DNA of 64,000 nt, taken from assembly GCF_037975245.1 (NCBI RefSeq), contig NC_092571.1, positions 9,152,501-9,216,500 on the forward strand. The letters are read 5' to 3'. How positions within the stretch are numbered: position 1 is the stretch's first letter; every line of letters begins with the position of its first letter. This DNA comes from Apostichopus japonicus. Its lineage: Eukaryota; Echinodermata; Holothuroidea; Aspidochirotida; Stichopodidae. The notes under the pieces were generated by a model. It ran no database searches and was not told the DNA's origin. It worked only from the letters and a program-made list of their open reading frames with translations. The position numbers and the translations under genes were made by a program. This document shows, piece by piece, positions 13,962 to 24,420 of this stretch.

Positions 13962-16865
13962 CTGACTGATAGCGACACGATTACTCGAGCTCTTGTGTTT
14001 TTCTTGTTGTTTTATGTCTTTTCATCGTCTGTGTCGTCTACATTTGTGCAATATACTAGAGAGGAGTTGCTACGAATACGACAAGAGATCAATTCAGATT
14101 TCGGTAGTTTACAACTCAATGAGAGTCGATTTTCTGTGGATTGGTTCAACGAAGCCAAATGGAATGAGCCTAAGCCTAAGCGTAAGCGGGGTAGGAGAGG
14201 AGGTAAACTGGTTAAACTACGTCGTAGACAATATAATGCCCCAGTGCCCAGTCTTATTCTGGCTAATGTTCAGAGTCTTTACAACAAAACCGGTGAGTTA
14301 TTTTCTAGAATTGCAAATTTTCGTGACTATAGCGATTGTAATGTGTTTTGCCTAACTGAAACATGGCTGACTTCAGATCATCCTGATTGTATACTACAAC
14401 CACCGGGGTTTACGATCTATCGGCATGATCGTGATCGTCAGATTACGGGGAAGTCTCAGGGCGGTGGAGTTTGTTTCCTTATCAACAAGAAGTGGTGTAC
14501 CGATGTAAGGGTAATTTCCCAAGGAACCACCCAGGACATGGAACATATTATGATTAAGTGTAGGCCGTTCTATCTTCCACGGGATTTTTCATCAGTGACT
14601 TTGACAGCAGTTTACATACATCCCCGTGCAGACACAAATTTAGCAGTGGAAAGCCTGCGTGAGATTATTTCTAATTGTGAGAATTCCGATCCTAATACCT
14701 TGTCTATTGTTGCAGGGGATTTTAATCGAGCTAATCTTAGGAGCTCAATGCCCGAATTCAAGCAATATGTGACTTGTCCTACTCGTGAAAATAAGACCCT
14801 AGATCACTGCTATTGTAAAGTGAAAAATGTGTACAAATCCATCTCGCGAGCTAGTATTGGAAACTCTGATCATTCCACGATACTTCTTATCCCTGTTTAC
14901 AAACAAAGGTTTAAACAACAAAAGCCTGTGAAAAGGACTATTAAAGTATGGTCTCAAGAGACAACTGAAGAGCTGCAAGACTGTTTTGCTGACACGGATT
15001 GGAATCTGTTTAAAGAGGATAACGACCTGCATTCATTCACTGATACTGTGACTGCTTACATTAACTTCTGCCATGACGTCTGCATACCAACTAAGACTGT
15101 TACGCAATATCCAAACAACAAGCCGTGGTGTGACAAGGTGATCAAAGCCAAAATTAAGGCCAAGGATGAAGCGTATCGGACCAAAACCACCGATCCGGAT
15201 CTTTACCACCGAGCTAAGTCTGACCTCCGGAAAGCCATTAAGAACGCTAAGAGAGCCCAGAAGGATCGCATTGAGCAAAAGTTTCAGACCGCTAACCCGA
15301 GAGAGGTATGGGCCAACATCGAGGCAATTACTCAATATAAAGGGGTAAAGAGGTCAGTAAACACTGATGATGCAGCATTGCCGGATAAGCTCAACGAGTT
15401 TTACGCACGGTTCGACAGAGGGAATAGTAACCAGCCGATCCCAGTGAACAACGGACATGCTACTGCGCCATTCAATATCGACGTAAATTCGGTAAAATAT
15501 AAATTTAAGCGGCTAAATGAACGTAAAGCTGCTGGACCTGACGGTATCACCCCCAAGCTCCTAAAGATGTGTGCCGAGCAACTCGCTGAAGTTTATACGG
15601 ACATTTTTAATTGGTCACTATGCTCATGTGAGGTTCCTAGGTCATTCAAAGACGCAATAATAGTTCCAGTTCCAAAGAAGGGAAACATATCATGTTTAAA
15701 TGACTATCGCCCAGTTGCACTAACATCTGTACCAATGAAAACGTTCGAAGGCTTTATTTTAGCTTATCTTAAAACTCTTTTACCTGCTGATTTCGATCCA
15801 TCCCAATTTGCATATCGCGCAAACAGATCAGTTGAAGATGCTATTTCCGTATGGTTACATGAAATCTTTGCCCATTTGGAAAAGAAATGTTCCTACGCCC
15901 GAGTACTTTTTATCGATTACAGTTCTGCCTTTAATACTATTATTCCTTCGCGGTTACATTTTAAATTATTAGAACACCTCAACTTCCCTGCGTCTATTTG
16001 TGATTGGATTTTAGATTTCCTTTTATGTCGCAGACAAACTGTAAGAGTAGGCAACATTCATTCAGCATCTATTGTTTTAAACACTGGTACTCCTCAGGGT
16101 TGTGTTTTATCACCGCTATTGTACTCTCTGTTAACGTACGATTGCAGAGCCGCCGATCAGAACTCACGAATCATCAAATTTGCAGACGACACTACAGTGA
16201 CTGGTTTGATTATCAACGAAGATGAGAGTGGCTACCGTGACGAAGTGGATCTCTTGGCGAAATGGTGCACCGATAACAACCTGATTCTGAATGTGAACAA
16301 AACTAAGGAATTAATTGTGGACTTTAGACGAAACAAAAATACAAAGGACCCTATCATTATTAATGGATCTGTTGTGGAACAAGTAAATACATTTAAGTTG
16401 CTAGGCACGTTTATTATGGACAACTTATCATGGAACACAAATACTGATGAGATACTGAAAAAGGGACGACAGAGATTATTCTTTTTGCGAGCTCTAAAAT
16501 CGTATGGTGTCAGTCAGAATATTTTAATTAACTTTTATCGTGCTATTATTGAAAGTATTTTAACTTTAAACATTTTAGTCTGGTTTAGTCGCGTAAGTAA
16601 GCATGATCTTAGGAAACTAGAATCTGTCATAAAAAACGCGGAGCGCCTCATTGGCACAGGCCTACCGTCCCTTCACTCACTCTACCAGGAGCGAACGTTA
16701 AAACGTGTTGGAAATATATTGATTGATGATTACCACCCAGCAACTGATTATTTCAAATTCCTGCCTTCAGGCAAAAGAATGCGTACTTTTAAAGGTTCTA
16801 AAAGATTTACTGACAGTTTTTATCCTTCTGCTGTGAAGATATTCAATACGCACCAAAACCGTTAA
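13956..16865 (+). CDS. LINE ORF: AP-type endonuclease + reverse transcriptase, 969 aa
   Basis: The multidomain protein of the LINE, expected to nick target DNA and copy its own RNA at the nick (target-primed reverse transcription). Residues 12-28 are unusually hydrophobic. Residues 73-91 are very basic and NLS-like. The apurinic-type endonuclease spans about 98-312: ANVQSL (N104), ETW (E135), GDFN (D255, N257) and SDH (D305, H306), all key residues present. The reverse transcriptase spans about 515-790: AGPDG (526-530), FIDYSSAFN (catalytic D654), GTPQGCVLSP (711-720) and FADD (D744, D745). A thumb and C-terminal region (about 790-969) includes LPSGKR near 936. No ribonuclease H domain or zinc knuckle was recognised. 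The ORF has no internal stop or frameshift, so it looks intact. The start is the first ATG, 9 nt into the element, in a strong context. The protein is identical to the copy at 26960-29869. Confidence 0.95.
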   Translation: MALTDSDTITRALVFFLLFYVFSSSVSSTFVQYTREELLRIRQEINSDFGSLQLNESRFSVDWFNEAKWNEPKPKRKRGRRGGKLVKLRRRQYNAPVPSLILANVQSLYNKTGELFSRIANFRDYSDCNVFCLTETWLTSDHPDCILQPPGFTIYRHDRDRQITGKSQGGGVCFLINKKWCTDVRVISQGTTQDMEHIMIKCRPFYLPRDFSSVTLTAVYIHPRADTNLAVESLREIISNCENSDPNTLSIVAGDFNRANLRSSMPEFKQYVTCPTRENKTLDHCYCKVKNVYKSISRASIGNSDHSTILLIPVYKQRFKQQKPVKRTIKVWSQETTEELQDCFADTDWNLFKEDNDLHSFTDTVTAYINFCHDVCIPTKTVTQYPNNKPWCDKVIKAKIKAKDEAYRTKTTDPDLYHRAKSDLRKAIKNAKRAQKDRIEQKFQTANPREVWANIEAITQYKGVKRSVNTDDAALPDKLNEFYARFDRGNSNQPIPVNNGHATAPFNIDVNSVKYKFKRLNERKAAGPDGITPKLLKMCAEQLAEVYTDIFNWSLCSCEVPRSFKDAIIVPVPKKGNISCLNDYRPVALTSVPMKTFEGFILAYLKTLLPADFDPSQFAYRANRSVEDAISVWLHEIFAHLEKKCSYARVLFIDYSSAFNTIIPSRLHFKLLEHLNFPASICDWILDFLLCRRQTVRVGNIHSASIVLNTGTPQGCVLSPLLYSLLTYDCRAADQNSRIIKFADDTTVTGLIINEDESGYRDEVDLLAKWCTDNNLILNVNKTKELIVDFRRNKNTKDPIIINGSVVEQVNTFKLLGTFIMDNLSWNTNTDEILKKGRQRLFFLRALKSYGVSQNILINFYRAIIESILTLNILVWFSRVSKHDLRKLESVIKNAERLIGTGLPSLHSLYQERTLKRVGNILIDDYHPATDYFKFLPSGKRMRTFKGSKRFTDSFYPSAVKIFNTHQNR

Positions 16866-17099
16866 ACATTTTTAAGCTTTGTAGACTTTATATTGGATTT
16901 GAGGGCATTTATATATTAAATTTGTACTCTTTTATATTTTGTGGTACATTTATATTTTGTTCATCTTAATATTTTATAGGAACGTTTTCATATCTTTGTG
17001 CAATATTATACGTCTCATTTGTTGTTTACAATTTTTAATGTTTTGAGCTCTTGTTATCAACCAATTTCCATTGTATTTTTATATGATTGGCTGAATAAA
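16866..17099 (+). other. LINE copy 1 3' UTR with polyadenylation signal
   Basis: An AT-rich 234-bp tail after the TAA, with many TTTATATTTTG-like runs and no open frame of note. It ends in GGCTGAATAAAT, with AATAAA at 17094-17099 immediately before the TATC tail. In LINEs of this kind the 3' UTR and tail are what the encoded reverse transcriptase recognises. The recognition element itself is not visible from sequence alone. Confidence 0.8.
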
Positions 17100-17123
17100 T
17101 ATCTATCTATCTATCTATCTATC
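17100..17123 (+). repeat. (TATC)6 microsatellite tail of LINE copy 1
   Basis: Six perfect TATC units directly follow AATAAAT and run into the satellite with a single extra T at 17124. A short tandem repeat instead of poly(A) at the 3' end is a family trait of CR1/L2/Rex1-type LINEs. Tail length is normally variable, so the identical length in both copies supports copying by DNA duplication. Confidence 0.9.
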
Positions 17124-19879
17124 TACATTCGATTGATCGGTACCGCACATTCGATTGATCGGTAACGAACATTCGATTGATCGGTACCGCACATTCGATT
17201 GATCGGTATCGAACATTCGATTGATCAATACCGCACATTCGATTGATCGGTACCGCACATTCGATTCATCGGTACCGAACAATCGATTGATCGGTACCGC
17301 ACATTCGATTGATCGGTACCGAACATTCGATTGATCGGTAACGCACATTCGATTGATCGGTACCGCACATTCGATTGATCGGTACCGAACATTCGATTGA
17401 TCGGTAACGCACATTCGATTGATCGGTACCGAACATTCGATTGATCGGTAACGCACATTCGATTGATCGGTACCGAACATTCGATTGATCGGTACCGAAC
17501 ATTCGATTGATCGGTACCGCACATTCGATTGATCGGTACCGATCATTCGATTCATCGGTACCGCACATTCGATTGATCGGTACCGCACATTCGATTGATC
17601 GGTACCGCACATTCGATTCATCGGTACGGTACCGAACATTCGATTGTTCGGTATCGCACATTCGATTGATCGTTACCGCACATTCGATTGATCGGTATCG
17701 AACATTCGATTGATCGGTACCGCACATTCGATTGATCGGTATCGCACATTCGATTGATCGGTACCGCACATATGATTGATCGGTACCGCACATTCGATTG
17801 ATCGGTACAACACATTCGATTGATCGGTACCGCACATTCGATTGATCGGTACCGAACATTCGATTGATCGGTAACGCACATTCGATTGATCGGTACCGCA
17901 CATTCGACTGATCGGTACCGAACATTCGATTGATCGGTAACGCACATTCGATTGATCGGTACCGAACATTCGATTGATCGGTAACGCACATTCGATTGAT
18001 CGGTACCGAACATTCGATTGATCGGTACCGAACATTCGATTGATCGGTAACGCACATTCGATTGATCGGTACCGATCATTCGATTGATCGGTACCGCACA
18101 TTCGATTGATCGGTACCGCACATTCGATTGATCGGTATCGCATATTCGATTCATCGGTGTGGTACCGAACATTCGATTGTTCGGTATCGCACATTCGATT
18201 GATCGGTACCGAACATTCGATTGATCGGTACCGCACATATGATTGTTCGGTACCGCACATTCGATTGATCGGTACCGCACATTCGATTGATCGGTACCGC
18301 ACATTCGATTGATCGGTAACGAACATTCGATTGATCGGTACCGCACATTCGATTGATCGGTATCGAACATTCGATTGATCAATACCGCACATTCGATTGA
18401 TCCGTACCGCACATTCGATTCATCGGTACCGAACAATCGATTGATCGGTACCGCACATTGGATTTATCGGTACCGCACATTCGATTGTTCGGTACCGCAC
18501 ATTCGATTAATCGGTACCGTACATTCGATTGATCGGTACCGAACATTCGATTGATCAATACCGCACATTCGATTGATCGGTACCGCACATTCGATTGATC
18601 GGTACCGCACATTCGATTGTTCGGTACCGCACATTCGATTTTTCGGTACCGCACATTCGATTGATCGGTATCGAACATTCGATTGATCGGTACCGCACAT
18701 TCGATTGATCGGTATCGCACATTCGATTGATCGGTACCGCACATATGATTGATCGGTACCGCACATTCGATTGATCGGTACAACACATTCGATTAATCGG
18801 TACCGCACATTCGATTGATCGGTACCGAACATTCGATTGATCGGTAACGCACATTCGATTGATCGGTACCGCACATTCGATTGATCGGTACCGAACATTC
18901 GATTGATCGGTAACGCACATTCGATTGATCGGTACCGAACATTCGATTGATCGGTACCGAACATTTGATTGATCGGTAACGCACATTCGATTGATCGGTA
19001 CCGATCATTCGATTGATCGGTACCGCACATTCGATTGATCGGTACCGATCATTCGATTGATCGGTACCGCACATTCGATTCATCGGTACGGTACCGAACA
19101 TTCGATTGTTCGGTACCGCACATTCGATTGATCGGTACCGCACATTCGATTGATCGGTACCGCACATTCGAATGATCGGTACCGCACATTCGATTCATCG
19201 GTACCGCACATTCGATTGATCGGTACCGCACATTCGATTGTTCGGTACCGCACATTCGATTGTTCGGTACCGCACATTCGATTGATCGGTATCGAACATT
19301 CGATTGATCGGTACCGCACATTCGATTGATCGGTACCGCACATTCGATATATCGGTACCGAACAGTCGATTGATCGGTACCGCACATTCGATTGATCGGT
19401 AACGAACATTCGATTGATCGGTACCGCACATTCGATTGATCGGTATCGAACATTCGATTGATCAATACCGCACATTCGATTGATCGGTACCGCACATTCG
19501 ATTCATCGGTACCGAACAATCGATTGATCGGTACCGACATTCGATTGATCGGTACCGCACATTCGATTGTTCGGTACCGCACATTCGATTAATCGGTACC
19601 GCACATTCGATTGATCGGTACCGAACATTCGATTGTTCGGTACCGCACATTCGATTGATCGGTACCGCACATTCGATTGATCGGTACCGCACATTCGATT
19701 GTTCGGTACCGCACATTCGATTGTTCGGTACCGCACATTCGATTGATCGGTATCGACCATTCGTTTGATCGGTACCGCACATTCGATTGATCGGTACCGC
19801 ACATTCGATATATCCTTACCGAACATTCGATTGATCGGTACCGCACATTAGATTGATCGGTACAACACATTCGATTAAT

Positions 19880-21370
19880 CGGTACCGCACATATGATTGA
19901 TCGGTACCGCACATTCGATTGATCGGTATCGAACATTCGATTGATCGGTACCGCACATTCGATTGATCGGTACCGCACATTCGATATATCGGTACCGAAC
20001 ATTCGATTGATCGGTACCGCACATTCGATTGATCGGTAACGAACATTCGATTGATCGGTACCGCACATTCGATTGATCGGTATCGAACATTCGATTGATC
20101 AATACCGCACATTCGATTGATCGGTACCGCACATTCGATTCATCGGTACCGAACAATCGATTGATCGGTACCGCACATTCGATTGATCGGTACCGCACAT
20201 TCGATTGTTCGGTACCGCACATTCGATTAATCGGTACCGCACATTCGATTGATCGGTACCGAACATTCGATTGATCAATACCGCACATTCGATTGATCGG
20301 TACCGCACATTCGATTGATCGGTACCGCACATTCGATTGTTCGGTACCGAACATTCGATTGTTCGGTACCGCACATTCGATTGATCGGTATCGACCATTC
20401 GTTTGATCGGTACCGCACATTCGATTGATCGGTACCGCACATTCGATATATCGGTACCGAACATTCGATTGATCGGTACCGCACATTAGATTGATCGGTA
20501 TCGCACATTCGATTAATCGGTACCGCACATATGATTGATCGGTACCGAACATTCGATTGATCGGTATCGCACATTCGATTCATCGGTACCGAACATTCGA
20601 TTGATCGGTACCGCACATTCGATATATCGGTACCGAACATTCGATTGATCGGTACCGCACATTAGATTGATCGGTATCGCACATTCGATTAATCGGTACC
20701 GCACATATGATTGATCGGTACCGCACATTCGATTGATCGGTATCGAACATTCGATTGATCGGTACCGCACATTCGATTGATCGGTACCGCACATTCGATA
20801 TATCGGTACCGAACATTCGATTGATCGGTACCGCACATTCGATTGATCGGTAACGAACATTCGATTGATCGGTACCGCACATTCGATTGATCGGTATCGA
20901 ACATTCGATTGATCAATACCGCACATTCGATTGATCGGTACCGCACATTCGATTCATCGGTACCGAACAATCGATTGATCGGTACCGCACATTCGATTGA
21001 TCGGTACCGCACATTCGATTGTTCGGTACCGCACATTCGATTAATCGGTACCGCACATTCGATTGATCGGTACCGAACATTCGATTGATCAATACCGCAC
21101 ATTCGATTGATCGGTACCGCACATTCGATTGATCGGTACCGCACATTCGATTGTTCGGTACCGAACATTCGATTGTTCGGTACCGCACATTCGATTGATC
21201 GGTATCGACCATTCGTTTGATCGGTACCGCACATTCGATTGATCGGTACCGCACATTCGATATATCGGTACCGAACATTCGATTGATCGGTACCGCACAT
21301 TAGATTGATCGGTATCGCACATTCGATTAATCGGTACCGCACATATGATTGATCGGTACCGAACATTCGA
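19880..21370. repeat. 814-bp higher-order tandem repeat (37 monomers)
   Basis: About 19880-20555 recurs at about 20694-21370 with an offset of exactly 814 bp (37 x 22). Both units share the unusual monomers TCGACCATTCGTTTGATCGG, GATATATCGG and CATTAGATTG in the same order. The pair is copied again by the 13-kb duplication at about 32884-34374. An offset that is an exact multiple of 22 indicates in-phase unequal exchange. Confidence 0.8.
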
Positions 21371-24105
21371 TTGATCGGTATCGAACATTCGATTGATCGG
21401 TACCGCACATTCGATTGATCGGTACCGCACATATGATTGATCGGTACCGAACATTCGATTGATCGGTAACGCACATTCGATTGATCGGTACCGCACATTC
21501 GATTGATCGGTACCGCACATTCGATTGATCGGTACCGCACATTCGATTGATCGGTACCGAACATTCGATTGATCGGTACCGCACATTCGATTGATCGGTA
21601 CCGCACATTCGATTGATCGGTACGGTACCGAACATTCGATTGATCGGTAACGCACATTCGATTGATCGGTACCGAACATTCGATTGATCGGTAACGCACA
21701 TTCGATTGATCGGTACCGAACATTCGATGGATCGGTAACGAACATTCGATTGATCGGTACCGAACATTCGATTGATCGGTACCGAACATTCGATTGATCG
21801 GTAACGCACATTCGATTGATCGGTACCGATCATTCGATTGATCGGTACCGCACATTCGATTGATCGGTACCGCACATTTGATTGATCGGTACCGCACATT
21901 CGATTCATCGGTACGGTACCGAACATTCGATTGTTCGGTATCGCACATTCGATTGATCGGTACCGCACATTCGATTGATCGGTACCGCACATTCGATTCA
22001 TCGGTACCGAACAATCGATTGATCGGTACCGCACATTCGATTGATCGGTACCGCACATATGATTGTTCGGTACCGCACATTCGATTGATCGGTACCGCAC
22101 ATTCGATTGATCGGTACCGCACATTCGATTGATCGGTACCGCACATTCGATTGATCGGTAACGAACATTCGATTGATCGGTACCGCACATTCGATTGATC
22201 GGTATCGAACATTCGATTGATCAATACCGCACATTCGATTGATCGGTACCGCACATTCGATTCATCGGTACCGAACAATCGATTGATCGGTACCGCACAT
22301 TCGATTGATCGGTACCGAACATTCGATTGATCGGTAACGCACATTCGATTGATCGGTACCGAACATTCGATTGATCGGTACCGCACATTCGATTGTTCGG
22401 TACCGCACATTCGATTGTTCGGTACCGCACATTCGATTGATCGGTATCGAACATTCGATTGATCGGTACCGCACATTCGATTGATCGGTATTGCACATTC
22501 GATTGATCGGTACCGCACATATGATTGATCGGTACCGCACATTCGATTGATCGGTACAACACATTCGATTGATCGGTACCGAACATTCGATTGATCGGTA
22601 ACGCACATTCGATTGATCGGTACCGCACATTCGATTGATCGGTACCGAACATTCGATGATCGGTAACGCACATTCGATTGATCGGTACCGAACATTCGAT
22701 TGATCGGTAACGCACATTCGATTGATCGGTACCGAACATTCGAATGATCGGTACCGAACATTCGATTGATCGGTACCGCACATTCGATTGATCGGTACCG
22801 ATCATTCGATTGATCGGTACCGCACATTCGATTGATCGGTACCGCACATTCGATTGATCGGTACCGCACATTCGATTGATCGGTACCGCACATTCGATGC
22901 ATCGGTACGGTACCGAACATTCGATTGTTCGGTATCGCACATTCGATTGATCAATACCGCACATTCGATTGATCGGTACCGCACATTCGATTGATCGGTA
23001 CCGAACATTCGATTGATCGGTAACGCACATTCGATTGATCGGTACCGCACATTCGATTGATCGGTACCGAACATTCGATTGATCGGTAACGCACATTCGA
23101 TTGATCGGTACCGAACATTCGATTGATCGGTAACGCACATTCGATTGATCGGTACCGAACATTCGATTGATCGGTACCGAACATTCGATTGATCGGTAAC
23201 GCACATTCGATTGATCGGTACCGATCATTCGATTGATCGGTACCGCACATTCGATTGATCGGTACCGAACATTCGATTGATCGGTATCGCATATTCGATT
23301 CATCGGTGTGGTACCGAACATTCGATTGTTCGGTATCGCACATTCGATTGATCGGTACCGCACATTCGATTGATCGGTACCGCACATTCGATTCATCGGT
23401 ACCGAACATTCGATTGATCGGTACCGCATATATGATTGTTCGGTACCGCACATTCGATTGATCGGTACCGCACATTCGATTGATCGGTACCGCACATTCG
23501 ATTGATTGGTAACGAACATTCGATTGATCGCTACCGCACATTCGATTGATCGGTATCGAACATTCGATTGATCAATACCGCACATTCGATTGATCCGTAC
23601 CGCACATTCGATTGATCGGTACCGAACAATCGATTGATCGGTACCGCACATTGGATTTATCGGTACCGCACATTCGATTGTTCGGTACCGCACATTCGAT
23701 TAATCGGTACCGCACATTCGATTGATCGGTACCGAACATTCGATTGATCAATACCGCACATTCGATTGATCGGTACCGCACATTCGATTGATCGGTACCG
23801 CACATTCGATTGTTCGGTACCGCACATTCGATTGTTCGGTACCGCACATTCGATTGATCGGTATCGAACATTCGATTGATCGGTACCGCACATTCGATTA
23901 ATCGGTATCGCACATTCGATTGATCGGTACCGCACATATGATTGATCGGTACCGCACATTCGATTGATCGGTACCGATCATTCGATTAATCGGTACCGCA
24001 CATTCGATTGATCGGTACCGAACATTCGATTGATCGGTAACGCACATTCGATTGATCGGTACCGCACATTCGATTGATCGGTACCGAACATTCGATTGAT
24101 CGGTA

Positions 24106-24420
24106 CCGCACATTCGATTGTTCGGTACCGCACATTCGATTGTTCGGATCCGCACATTCGATTGATCGGTATCGAACATTCGATTGATCGGTACCGCACA
24201 TTCGATTGATCGGTACCGCACATTCGATTGATCGGTACCGCACATTCGATTGTTCGGTACCGCACATTCGATTGTTCGGTACCGCACATTCGATTGATCG
24301 GTATCGAACATTCGATTGATCGGTACCGCACATTCGATTGTTCGGTACCGCACATTCGATTGTTCGGATCCGCACATTCGATTGATCGGTATCGAACATT
24401 CGATTGATCGGTACCGCACA
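24106..24420. repeat. Junction of the 13-kb duplication with a 220-bp local repeat
   Basis: Where copy 1 of the large duplication ends and copy 2 begins, about 24105-24175 resembles about 24325-24395, a 220-bp offset (10 monomers). The CGGATCC variant monomer therefore occurs twice, near 24146 and 24366. In copy 1 the matching monomer (near 11361) occurs once. The junction is a satellite-to-satellite join that keeps the monomer phase. Confidence 0.7.

Larger units (their letters stand above)
13947..17124 (+). mobile_element. Non-LTR retrotransposon (CR1/L2/Rex1-like LINE), copy 1
   Basis: A 3,178-bp LINE inserted in the satellite. It has a 9-nt leader, one 969-codon ORF encoding endonuclease and reverse transcriptase, a ~230-bp AT-rich 3' UTR with AATAAA, and a (TATC)6 tail. 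The flanking satellite reads GGTACCGCAC on the left and ACATTCGATTG on the right, so removing the element restores an intact monomer with at most a 2-bp AC overlap. There is no conventional target-site duplication. There are no LTRs and no gag-like ORF1. A 3' end made of short tandem repeats rather than poly(A) fits CR1/L2/Rex1-group LINEs. The clade call rests on remembered family features and needs a phylogeny. The element may be full length or slightly 5'-truncated. Confidence 0.93.
11172..24105. repeat. 13-kb segmental duplication, copy 1 (contains LINE copy 1)
   Basis: About 12,934 bp match 24176-37109 at a constant offset of 13,004 bp. All open frames I compared in the two copies have the same length and sequence, and sampled nucleotide lines (around 11177, 12361, 13947, 17100, 24000) are identical. 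The left edge is set by a mismatch pair: ACCGCACATT at 11167 versus ATCGAACATT at 24171. The right edge is set by GGTACC at 24102 versus GGTAAC at 37106. The segment carries satellite, the whole LINE and more satellite. Sequence identity through neutral satellite implies a very recent event or an assembly duplication. Confidence 0.9.

Noticed and set aside
13993-14355. 120-codon plus-strand frame inside the LINE, as a separate ORF1
   Set aside because: It overlaps the 969-codon ORF in another frame and shows no gag, RRM or zinc-knuckle features. The main frame has clear conserved motifs throughout.
15033-15335. Minus-strand frames inside the LINE (also 14799-15032 and 16232-16438)
   Set aside because: These are short shadows of the LINE coding sequence with no recognisable domain.
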